Of a DNA stretch of 8,386 bases, positions 1 to 6,449 are shown one piece after another. The position numbers and the translations under genes were made by a program. Where the stretch lies: positions 1-8,386 of the forward strand of contig JAESUJ010000046.1 in assembly GCA_016763165.1 (NCBI GenBank), read 5' to 3'. Origin of the DNA: Candidatus Babeliales bacterium (GTDB taxonomy: Bacteria; Babelota; Babeliae; Babelales; CAZZPM01). Within the stretch, counting starts at the first letter, position 1. Each line of letters begins with the position of its first letter. A model generated the notes under the pieces. The model was not told where the DNA came from. It was given only the letters and a program-made list of their open reading frames with translations, and searched no databases.

Positions 1-1950
1 GGTATCATTTGTGGTCGTGCAAATATTGTTAAAGCGTATCGAACTGGTCATGGATCATGTTTAGTACGTGGTAAGGTTAGCATTGAAGAAAGTGGAAAAC
101 AGGCAGTTCTAATTATTACAGAAATTCCATATCAAGTTAATAAATCTGACTTGATTACTAAAATTGCTGATTTGACTAAAAATAAAGTTATTGAAGGCAT
201 TTCAAATATCCGTGATGAATCAACCAAAAAAGGTCTTCGTATTGTTATTGATATTCGTCGTGGAGAAATCCCACAGGTTGTTTTAAATCAATTGTATAAA
301 CATACTTCATTGCAAACGACAGTTTCGATGATGCTTTTGGCATTGCTTGATAATCAACCAATTGTTTTCACTCTCCGTGAAATGTTGCATCATTTCTTGG
401 TGCATCGTCAAAAAGTTGTTACCAAAAGATCTGAATTTGATCTGGCAAAAATCAAAACACGATTGCATCTTTTAGAAGGTCTTTTAAAAGCATTAGATCG
501 TATTGATGAAATCATTGCTCTTATTCGAGCTTCTCGTGCTACTGATGAAGCATCTGAAAAATTACAAAAACAGTTTGAACTATCAGCAGCTCAAGCTAAG
601 TCAATTTTAGAAATGAGACTTTCTCGCTTGACAGGTTTAGAGCAAGAAAAACTTTTATCTGAGCAGGGAGATATTCAAAAAGTTGCTACAGAATTAGAAG
701 CGTTACTCGGCAATCCTGAAATTTTAATGCAAGAAATTATTAAAGAGTTAGAGCAGATTAAAAAAACATATTCTGATCCTCGTCGTACACGAATTGAAGG
801 ATCTATTGAAGGATTTACTGAAAAAGATCTTATTCCTGATGATGAAGTAGTTGTAACGTTAACTCGAAAAGGTTACATCAAACGAGTGATGCTTGATGTT
901 TACTCAGTTCAGCATCGTGGTGGTAAAGGTAAAAAAGGAATGGCAGATCTTGATGACTTCGATGATGTTATGGAAGATTTGTTTGTTGCAAAAAATCATG
1001 ATCAACTTCTTTTCTTTACCAACAAAGGTCGGATTTACACGATGGAAGTGTATCAGCTTCCTGAAGCATCTCGTACAGCAAAGGGGCGAGCAATTATTAA
1101 CTTGATTCCACTCACAGAAGGTGAAAAAGTTGTTAAGATGCTTTGTACTCGTGGCATGCAAAATAAATTCTTGGTTATGGTTACTAAAGGTGGTGTCATT
1201 AAGAAAACACCAGCAACAGCATTTGCTAAAGTTCGTAGCACTGGAATCATAGCACTTGGTCTGCGTGAAGGTGATGAACTTGCTTTTTGTGCAATGAGTG
1301 GTGGCGAAGATACAATTGTTATTGCAACAGTTCTTGGTCAAGGCATTCGATTTAAAGAGAGTGAAGTTCGTGCAATGGGTCGTCAAGCAGCCGGTGTTCG
1401 TGGTATCAAATTACGAGGCAAAGATTTCGTTGTTGGCATGCAGGTTATTGCTGATGATCGCGACTTGTTATTTGCAACTGAACGTGGGTTTGGTAAGCGT
1501 GTTGCTATTGCAAATTTCCGTGTAGCGCATCGTGGTGGATTTGGTGTACGGACAATCCCTGTTGATAAACGGAATGGAAAGCTTATCGGTGTTGTTCGAG
1601 TTGGTGATGAATCCAATATTCTCTTAATTGATGATAATGGAAAGATCATTCGTCTTTCACCACAAGAAGTTCGGACCATGGGTCGTCAAGCAAAAGGTGT
1701 TCGTCTTATTCGTCTTGATAAAAAACAGATAGTTTCATCAGTCGTTTCGTTCGAAGAAACTGATGATGAAAAAGAGTTACTGCTTGAGGCGGATATCGAT
1801 CCAACTTTAGAGCCAGTTGTTATTGAGTCTACAACAGATGAATCGATAGTTGACATTGATGTTGTTGATGAAGATGGCGATGCTTCTGAAGAAGTTGAAG
1901 ATGCAAGCATTGATGATGCTGATGATATAGAAGTTGATGAAGAAGAATAG
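1..1950 (+). CDS. gyrA: DNA gyrase subunit A, C-terminal three quarters (5' partial)
   Basis: Gyrase A is the DNA-cutting and DNA-wrapping subunit of the ATP-dependent type II topoisomerase that introduces negative supercoils. Frame 1 is open from the first base to TAG, giving 649 residues. The missing part, roughly 250 residues by comparison with E. coli GyrA (875 aa), would hold the catalytic tyrosine. Visible are the conserved EIPYQVNK stretch (residues 41-48), a long helical coiled-coil region (about 140-250), and a C-terminal beta-pinwheel from about residue 281 with six blade-like repeats. The GyrA-box is QHRGGKG (304-310), which separates gyrase from topoisomerase IV ParC. A second box-like motif, AHRGGFG, lies at 509-515. 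Blades 4 and 6 share MGRQA-GVR. The final 65 residues (585-649) carry 32 Asp/Glu and one Lys, an acidic tail like but longer than that of E. coli GyrA. dprA follows after 11 nt. Confidence 0.97.
   Translation, partial: GIICGRANIVKAYRTGHGSCLVRGKVSIEESGKQAVLIITEIPYQVNKSDLITKIADLTKNKVIEGISNIRDESTKKGLRIVIDIRRGEIPQVVLNQLYKHTSLQTTVSMMLLALLDNQPIVFTLREMLHHFLVHRQKVVTKRSEFDLAKIKTRLHLLEGLLKALDRIDEIIALIRASRATDEASEKLQKQFELSAAQAKSILEMRLSRLTGLEQEKLLSEQGDIQKVATELEALLGNPEILMQEIIKELEQIKKTYSDPRRTRIEGSIEGFTEKDLIPDDEVVVTLTRKGYIKRVMLDVYSVQHRGGKGKKGMADLDDFDDVMEDLFVAKNHDQLLFFTNKGRIYTMEVYQLPEASRTAKGRAIINLIPLTEGEKVVKMLCTRGMQNKFLVMVTKGGVIKKTPATAFAKVRSTGIIALGLREGDELAFCAMSGGEDTIVIATVLGQGIRFKESEVRAMGRQAAGVRGIKLRGKDFVVGMQVIADDRDLLFATERGFGKRVAIANFRVAHRGGFGVRTIPVDKRNGKLIGVVRVGDESNILLIDDNGKIIRLSPQEVRTMGRQAKGVRLIRLDKKQIVSSVVSFEETDDEKELLLEADIDPTLEPVVIESTTDESIVDIDVVDEDGDASEEVEDASIDDADDIEVDEEE
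910..930 (+). other. GyrA-box (QHRGGKG) in the first pinwheel blade
   Basis: This heptapeptide-coding segment matches the GyrA-box consensus Q-(R/K)-R-G-G-(R/K)-G except for His at the second position. In gyrases the box is needed for wrapping DNA around the C-terminal domain and hence for negative supercoiling. Its presence is the main reason for calling the gene gyrA rather than parC. Confidence 0.9.
1363..1401 (+). repeat. Internal blade repeat of gyrA, copy 1
   Basis: This 39-nt stretch is repeated 303 nt (101 codons) downstream at 1666-1704, with 33 of 39 bases identical, including a perfect 15-mer (1375-1389 and 1678-1692). Both copies encode E-V-R-x-M-G-R-Q-A-x-G-V-R at equivalent places in blades 4 and 6 of the pinwheel. 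It reflects the repeated protein fold rather than a mobile or regulatory repeat. Confidence 0.8.
1666..1704 (+). repeat. Internal blade repeat of gyrA, copy 2
   Basis: Second copy of the in-frame 39-nt repeat described at 1363-1401. It lies in the last pinwheel blade, shortly before the acidic tail. Because the spacing is a multiple of three and the peptide is conserved in GyrA generally, selection on the protein explains it. Confidence 0.8.
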
Positions 1951-1961
1951 TTTAGGCAACA

Positions 1962-3101
1962 TTGGGGAAACTGGTGAATAATTCTTTTTTATTACTGCAT
2001 CTTGCTCAGATTGATGGTATTGGACCCCAAACGGTTTTATCATTAATTGCATCAGTGCTTAATGTTTCAAAAGATGATTTGATAAGATCTGCTCAATTGA
2101 TGAATGCTGATTTAACAGTTTTTTATCAGTATAAAATCAGTGATTTTATGAATCATGGTCTGTCACAAAAAATAGCACGTAAGCTTGTTGATGAGCTTGC
2201 AAATCAAGATGAGATTGAAAAAGAATCTGATGAAATGGAAAAGCATGATATTCGTTGGGTCTCTTTTTGTGATGTAGAGTACCCAGAATTACTGCGTCAT
2301 ATTCATGCCCCCCCAATTGGTTTATATGTTAAGGGAGCTGGTCTGAAATCAGGTCAGCTTCACTGTGGTGTTGTTGGATCTCGAATGGCAGGAGCGTATG
2401 CAGAATCTGTCATTGATGTATTGGTAACACCATTTATTCTTTCTGATGGCATAGTTGTGAGCGGTGGAGCACTTGGTGTTGATGGCATGGCACATACGCG
2501 AGCAGTTCAATGTCAAAAGCCAACCATTGTTGTTCTGGGTTCAGGATTATTATCTTTATATCCGCGTCAGCATCTTTCATTATTTGACCGTATTCTTGCA
2601 ACAGGTGGTTCTCTTATTTCTCCTTTTTCTTTGCATACAGGTCCTGATCGTTTTAATTTTCCTATTCGTAATCGTATCATTGCAGGATTAAGTAAAGCTG
2701 TTCTGGTTGTACAAGCAGCTGAGAAAAGCGGTGCGTTAATTACCGCAGAATATGCTTTGCAAGAAGGACGATCTGTGATGGCTATTCCAGGTTCAATAGA
2801 TGATCCGCTCAGTGCAGGATGTCATAAATTATTGAAACAGGGAGCATTATTGGTTACGTCGTATCAAGATTTATGTGATGAAATGGGTATGCAAGAGATG
2901 GGGATGTCAGAACAAAAAATAGACTTTGTGCAGCAAGAAGAAAAAGATCCATTACTTGTTGAACTTAAAGTAGCACATCACATTGAATCATTAGCATTGA
3001 AGTTAAATCAGACATTGGATGATACCGAAGATCGTCTGTTTACCTTGCAATTAGACGGTCTGGTTATACAACGAATTGATGGTTCCTGGATCAGATCGTA
3101 A
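1962..3101 (+). CDS. dprA: DNA-processing protein DprA (Smf family)
   Basis: DprA binds incoming single-stranded DNA in the cytoplasm and loads RecA during natural transformation. It also occurs in species not known to be competent. The 379 residues show the family layout: an N-terminal helix-hairpin-helix-like segment (IDGIGPQ, 18-24), the Rossmann-like DprA core with GSRMAG (139-144), SGGALGVDGMAH (167-178), FPIRNRIIAGLS (233-244), SGALITAEYALQEGR (256-270) and PG (276-277), then a winged-helix-like C-terminus (about 328-379). The usual Ser-Glu before the core proline is Ser-Pro-Phe here (220-222). The length is typical. The start is uncertain: TTG at 1962 has AGG five bases upstream, and in-frame GTG at 1974 has GGA five bases upstream. 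The two differ by four residues, and neither ribosome site is strong. The gene is probably co-transcribed with gyrA. Confidence 0.95.
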   Translation: MGKLVNNSFLLLHLAQIDGIGPQTVLSLIASVLNVSKDDLIRSAQLMNADLTVFYQYKISDFMNHGLSQKIARKLVDELANQDEIEKESDEMEKHDIRWVSFCDVEYPELLRHIHAPPIGLYVKGAGLKSGQLHCGVVGSRMAGAYAESVIDVLVTPFILSDGIVVSGGALGVDGMAHTRAVQCQKPTIVVLGSGLLSLYPRQHLSLFDRILATGGSLISPFSLHTGPDRFNFPIRNRIIAGLSKAVLVVQAAEKSGALITAEYALQEGRSVMAIPGSIDDPLSAGCHKLLKQGALLVTSYQDLCDEMGMQEMGMSEQKIDFVQQEEKDPLLVELKVAHHIESLALKLNQTLDDTEDRLFTLQLDGLVIQRIDGSWIRS

Positions 3102-3197
3102 GATAATCTTGTTTCTTTGTTTGCATAAATTATTTTTTTCGGTAGTTTTTTAATTAAAGGTCCTACAAGTACATTTTTATCTTTGTGGAGTGACGTG
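3102..3197 (+). other. dprA-uppS intergenic spacer, no clear signals
   Basis: At 96 nt this is the longest non-coding gap in the window. It is very T-rich, with T runs at 3134-3139 and 3146-3151. TTGCAT at 3121-3126 followed 16 bases later by TAGTTT is too poor a match to call a promoter. AAGATAATCTT (3100-3110) is a near-palindrome with a one-base centre, too tight for a terminator stem. The only convincing element is the ribosome site at its end. Confidence 0.6.
3187..3190 (+). promoter_or_regulatory. Ribosome binding site that decides the uppS start
   Basis: GGAG lies seven bases before ATG at 3198. The longest open frame could start at TTG 3183, but this GGAG falls inside that extension. 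The UppS family begins just before His-Ile-Ala, so ATG 3198 is preferred. Confidence 0.7.
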
Positions 3198-3887
3198 ATG
3201 CAGCATATTGCACTTATTATGGATGGTAATCGTCGATGGGCACGTAATAATAAGCTTCAAACTGTTGTCATGGGACACAAAAAGGGAGTGGAGCCAGTTA
3301 AAAAAAGTGTTCAATGGTCTCTCGATCATAACATTAAGTATCTTTCACTGTACGCTTTTTCTTTAGAAAATAGAGGAAGAAGTGAGGAGGAAAAAAGTGG
3401 TATTTTTTCGGTGATGATTGATGCTATTGAAAGTGAATCTAATGAACTTACTCAAAAAGGTGTTTCTATTCGATTTATTGGAGATAGAACCCTATTCCCT
3501 GATTTTTTACGTGAAAAAATAGAATATATCGAAAGTCAGACATCAGCGGGAACAAAACTGCATCTGCAGGTTATGTTTTTTTATGGTGGACAACAAGAAA
3601 TTGTTGCTGCAACGCGTGCACTTGCTCAGAAGGTAAAAGAAGGAAAAATTTCACCAGATGATATTAATCTTGAAAGCATTGAGAAGTCACTATGGACAGC
3701 CGGTATTCCAGATCCTGAAATAATTATTCGTGCGGGTGGTTTTTCACGATTGAGTAATTTCTTACCATTCCAATCTGCCTACAGCGAGCTCTTTTTCTTA
3801 GATGTTCTATGGCCTGACTTCAATGAATCACATTTAAATGATTGTGTAGAGAGATTTAATGTAATCAAACGGAAATTTGGGCAATGA
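3198..3887 (+). CDS. uppS: Undecaprenyl pyrophosphate synthase (cis-prenyltransferase)
   Basis: UppS adds isopentenyl units in cis to farnesyl pyrophosphate to make the C55 lipid carrier for peptidoglycan and surface glycans. The 229 residues match the family end to end: HIALIMDGNRRWA near the N-terminus with the catalytic Asp (D9, equivalent to E. coli D26), GHKKG (26-30), YAFSLEN (52-58), FYGG (128-131), IIRAGGFSRLSNF (176-188) and AYSELFF (194-200), ending in KRKFGQ. The pyrophosphate-binding Arg, Arg and Ser (R178, R184, S186) and the metal-binding Glu (E197) are present. Several signature positions differ from the common bacterial form: FSxENW reads FSLENR, YGGR reads YGGQ, and GGE reads GGF. 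Length is normal and the frame intact, so it is probably active. ATG at 3198 is chosen for its GGAG. The stop overlaps the gpsA start by 4 nt. Confidence 0.94.
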   Translation: MQHIALIMDGNRRWARNNKLQTVVMGHKKGVEPVKKSVQWSLDHNIKYLSLYAFSLENRGRSEEEKSGIFSVMIDAIESESNELTQKGVSIRFIGDRTLFPDFLREKIEYIESQTSAGTKLHLQVMFFYGGQQEIVAATRALAQKVKEGKISPDDINLESIEKSLWTAGIPDPEIIIRAGGFSRLSNFLPFQSAYSELFFLDVLWPDFNESHLNDCVERFNVIKRKFGQ

Positions 3888-4879
3888 AAAAATATCAGAT
3901 AAAAAAAATAACAATACTTGGTGCAGGTGCGTGGGGAACCGCGTTAGCACATCTGTTTTCTTCTGTTTCAGAAACTGTATGTTTGTGGGCACATGAAAAA
4001 AATGTGGTTGATTCAATTAATCAAAAGCATTCGAATGATCAATACTTGGTTGGATATAAGCTAGAAAAAAATATTGTTGCTACATCGAATATTCAGGATG
4101 CTTGTTTTAATACTCAAATGTTTGTTGAAGCAGTTCCTATGGTTCATCTTGCATCAGTTATGAAGACAATAGATCAATCTTATTTTTCTAAAATTCCTTT
4201 TCTTATTACGAGCAAAGGTGTTTATTCAGAAGATCTTTTATTGCCAACAGAATTATTACAAACATTTGGTATAGCATTAAATCAAATGGTTGTTGCTGTT
4301 GGTCCAACATTTGCAAAAGAAATTATGCAGGGCGATGTCTCTGGTTTCTGTGTTGCAAGTCAAAATATTAACTACGCTCAATTTGTTGGAAATCTTTTAG
4401 ATCGAAAACATATCGCTACAACATATTCTGATGATCTGGTTGGCGCTCAAATTGGTGGAGTTCTTAAAAATATTATTGCGCTTGGTGTAGGAATGTTGAT
4501 GGGAGCAGGTGCCGGAGAAAATCTTCGAGCATTGGCTCTTGTAACGGGATTTCAAGAGTTGCATGCGTATGGTCTGCGCAAAGGCGCAAAGTCAGAAACC
4601 TTAATTGGCGTTGCAGGCTTAGGTGATATGTTATTGACCAGCTTAAGCAGGACAAGTAAAAACTATAAAGCAGGTTTTATGGTTGGCGAAGGTCGTCGTG
4701 ATGCAGTTAAAGATTCTTTTACTGCTCTACCTGAAGGATGTAATACGGTTAAATTATATTTTGAAAATGATATTTTTTTTCAAACAAACATGCCATTTTG
4801 TAGTGCTGTGTACCGTGTTTTTTGGGCAGGAGAAGATCCAAGCATTTTGGTAACAGTTTTACGAGCAGAGCGTGAATGA
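3884..4879 (+). CDS. gpsA: Glycerol-3-phosphate dehydrogenase [NAD(P)+]
   Basis: GpsA reduces dihydroxyacetone phosphate to sn-glycerol-3-phosphate, the backbone precursor of phospholipids, in the cytoplasm. The 331-residue protein has the N-terminal Rossmann nucleotide site GAGAWG (13-18), SKG with Lys111, GPTFAKE (140-146, usually GPSFAxE), IGGVLKN with the catalytic Lys195 and Asn196, and AGLGDMLLT (244-252) with Asp248. The usual Ser-Arg-Asn of the phosphate-binding loop is Ser-Lys-Asn (258-260), and the common TRG motif reads VTG (220-222), so two conserved Arg positions are altered. Length is normal for the family. ATG at 3884 sits in an ATGA overlap with the uppS stop, implying translational coupling. 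Its last 100 nt overlap the convergent ComEC-like gene. Confidence 0.95.
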   Translation: MKKYQIKKITILGAGAWGTALAHLFSSVSETVCLWAHEKNVVDSINQKHSNDQYLVGYKLEKNIVATSNIQDACFNTQMFVEAVPMVHLASVMKTIDQSYFSKIPFLITSKGVYSEDLLLPTELLQTFGIALNQMVVAVGPTFAKEIMQGDVSGFCVASQNINYAQFVGNLLDRKHIATTYSDDLVGAQIGGVLKNIIALGVGMLMGAGAGENLRALALVTGFQELHAYGLRKGAKSETLIGVAGLGDMLLTSLSRTSKNYKAGFMVGEGRRDAVKDSFTALPEGCNTVKLYFENDIFFQTNMPFCSAVYRVFWAGEDPSILVTVLRAERE

Positions 4880-5730
4880 ATAATTTGAGTATTGGTTCCA
4901 GCACTTATTCTTTTTAAACTGTAGTAAGCCCACCAGAAATCTTTAGGCATTTTTTTGAGTGGAGGCAGTATTATTTTCTTTATTTCTGTTATTTTGCATA
5001 ATTCAGCAAGTCCTTTACATGTTTTTTTGTTCAGTCGATCAGAAATATATTCTTCAATCGGGGGCAGGCCGTAAGATTCAGTTAAAGCTTTTTTTAGATC
5101 GTAGTGGACTTTTGAAGTTATGGATCCGGGTCTGCTTAAAAATCCGGTATCATATATTTTCAATGTTTTATCTGGGGATGGATCAATTAACAATTTGTTA
5201 CCAACAAGACGAGGATGGTAGGAGTTGAAAAAGTTGTTACCAAAGCAGAAAATAATCATCAGAGTAAGTGCGAATGTTATAATATGGGTTGGGTTCTTGT
5301 ACAGTTGATGCCATCTGGTTGTAACGCTTGCATAGATCAAAATAGATGCGTATAGTCCGACAAGCAATGATGATCCATGAGGAATTGAGACCATCCATGA
5401 AGGTGATCCACAGGTGAGAGCTTCTACCCAAATGCTGCTGATTACTTCTAAAATATAGATTAAAAATGATGGGGCATAACCAAAAATATTGCAGATAAAA
5501 AAGAGAGAGCTGACAAAAAGAAAAAGAGAAATAAAAGGGGTAAAAATAAGATTGCCAACAATGCTTGCCAATGAAAATGGGATTCCCCATGCAACTAAAA
5601 AGGGGAGAGAGACAGCCATTAAAATAATTTGAACAATAAAATAATTAATGAGCCATGACTTTGTGAAAGAAATATATTCTTTGAGTTGGTAAGGAAATAT
5701 TTTGATCATGATACCTGTCATGATGGCCAT
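4780..5730 (-). CDS. Short ComEC/Rec2-like membrane protein, N-terminal half absent
   Basis: ComEC proteins form the inner-membrane channel that passes single-stranded DNA in transformation. This 316-residue protein resembles only the second part of one. Hydrophobic segments lie at about 24-48, 50-83, 86-104, 119-136 and 148-165. Residues about 40-70 follow the ComEC pattern of Leu-Pro, a short loop with Ser, then Asn before a segment containing Pro (N60, P65). Residues about 173-258 look like a worn beta-lactamase-like tail: Asp-Thr-Gly at 194-196, and a segment at 230-241 where the family has its His-rich metal motif, here without any His. Full ComEC proteins are usually 500-800 residues, and the OB-fold and first membrane segments are missing. 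The upstream DNA is holB, intact, so the missing part is not next door. ATG 5730 overlaps holB by 13 nt; ATG 5721 would give an ATGA overlap. Family assignment is by pattern and moderate. Confidence 0.55.
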   Translation of the reverse strand: MAIMTGIMIKIFPYQLKEYISFTKSWLINYFIVQIILMAVSLPFLVAWGIPFSLASIVGNLIFTPFISLFLFVSSLFFICNIFGYAPSFLIYILEVISSIWVEALTCGSPSWMVSIPHGSSLLVGLYASILIYASVTTRWHQLYKNPTHIITFALTLMIIFCFGNNFFNSYHPRLVGNKLLIDPSPDKTLKIYDTGFLSRPGSITSKVHYDLKKALTESYGLPPIEEYISDRLNKKTCKGLAELCKITEIKKIILPPLKKMPKDFWWAYYSLKRISAGTNTQIIHSRSARKTVTKMLGSSPAQKTRYTALQNGMFV

Positions 5731-6449
5731 GAAAAATAGAGCAATTTCCAGAAAAGATCAGATCCACCTTGTCGTGGCAGCTGCTGAGAAAACAGATTTA
5801 ATAGGTTGATAATTCTGTTTTTCTTGTTACGTGATGTTTTGTGATCGTAATGTTTGAATGATTCTTTGATGTGAATTGATCTGATGATATCCAGATATTG
5901 CTTGCTGACTCGATGATCAGGTTTTTCTTCTTTTAAAATTGTATAAAGTTGTTGCATTGGTGGCAAGTTTATGCCGGTGAATGCTTGGCAAAGCTTGGAG
6001 AGATGTTCTAGGTCATGCTGTTTTGAAAGTACTTCTATGAAGCAGCGTGAGATAATAGTTGGAATGATCGCACTGATATTTTTTGTAATTAAAATAAAAT
6101 AATACCCAGTTGGCGGCTCTTCAAGTAAAATCAGAAGTCGATTAGCTACAGCAGGTGTAAATGTTTCTGCTTTATCAAGGATAAAAACAAAACTTTCATT
6201 TTCTGATCGGCTGTATTTGCTGATGTGAAGAACCGGTTTGATATCTTCTATTTTATACCCCTTTTCAGGAGAGATCCACATTTGATGGAAGTACGTTCTG
6301 TTCTTAATCATACGACAACATGAGCAGCCGCAGGGGCTCTCTTTTGTTTTGCACCAGAGGTTTTTCAATCCTTTTTCGATATAGCTTTCAGCAGCTCGTT
6401 CTGAAGGAGTTACAATAATAGTTGCTTGATTTTTATTATTGAACAGCAT
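5718..6449 (-). CDS. holB: DNA polymerase III subunit delta' (HolB-like), reduced
   Basis: Delta' is the non-ATP-hydrolysing AAA+ subunit of the clamp loader, which places the sliding clamp on DNA. Visible are a Cys cluster (C33, C40, C42, C44, C45) matching the zinc ribbon, a Pro-Glu-Lys-Gly segment (61-64), a Walker-B-like FILDKAE (89-95), ANRLLILLEEPP (102-113, family ANALLKxLEEPP) and the SRC arginine-finger motif (134-136). At 243 residues it is shorter than E. coli delta' (334). The N-terminal nucleotide loop is eroded, and the C-terminal collar region is short. The frame opens at 6491, but the extra 14 residues lie in the tmk tail; ATG 6449 has GGAA four bases upstream and fits the family start. 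It then overlaps tmk by 14 nt. A tmk-holB pair is common in bacteria and supports the call. Confidence 0.85.
   Translation of the reverse strand: MLFNNKNQATIIVTPSERAAESYIEKGLKNLWCKTKESPCGCSCCRMIKNRTYFHQMWISPEKGYKIEDIKPVLHISKYSRSENESFVFILDKAETFTPAVANRLLILLEEPPTGYYFILITKNISAIIPTIISRCFIEVLSKQHDLEHLSKLCQAFTGINLPPMQQLYTILKEEKPDHRVSKQYLDIIRSIHIKESFKHYDHKTSRNKKNRIINLLNLFSQQLPRQGGSDLFWKLLYFSWPS

Noticed and set aside
904..1386. Long - strand open frame inside gyrA
   Set aside because: It is antisense to well-conserved gyrase pinwheel sequence, and its translation is rich in Cys, Asn, Phe and Thr with no recognisable motif. It is a shadow of the real gene.
3134..3158. T-rich tract after dprA as a possible terminator
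   Set aside because: No stable stem precedes the T runs, so a rho-independent terminator is not supported.
4575..4588. Perfect 5-bp hairpin TGCGC-AAAG-GCGCA
   Set aside because: It lies inside conserved gpsA coding sequence with no T run after it, so it is not a terminator.
5237..5590. - strand open frame in another phase within the ComEC-like gene
   Set aside because: The hydrophobic look comes from the T-rich codons of the membrane segments. The longer overlapping frame carries the ComEC-like pattern and runs on from holB.
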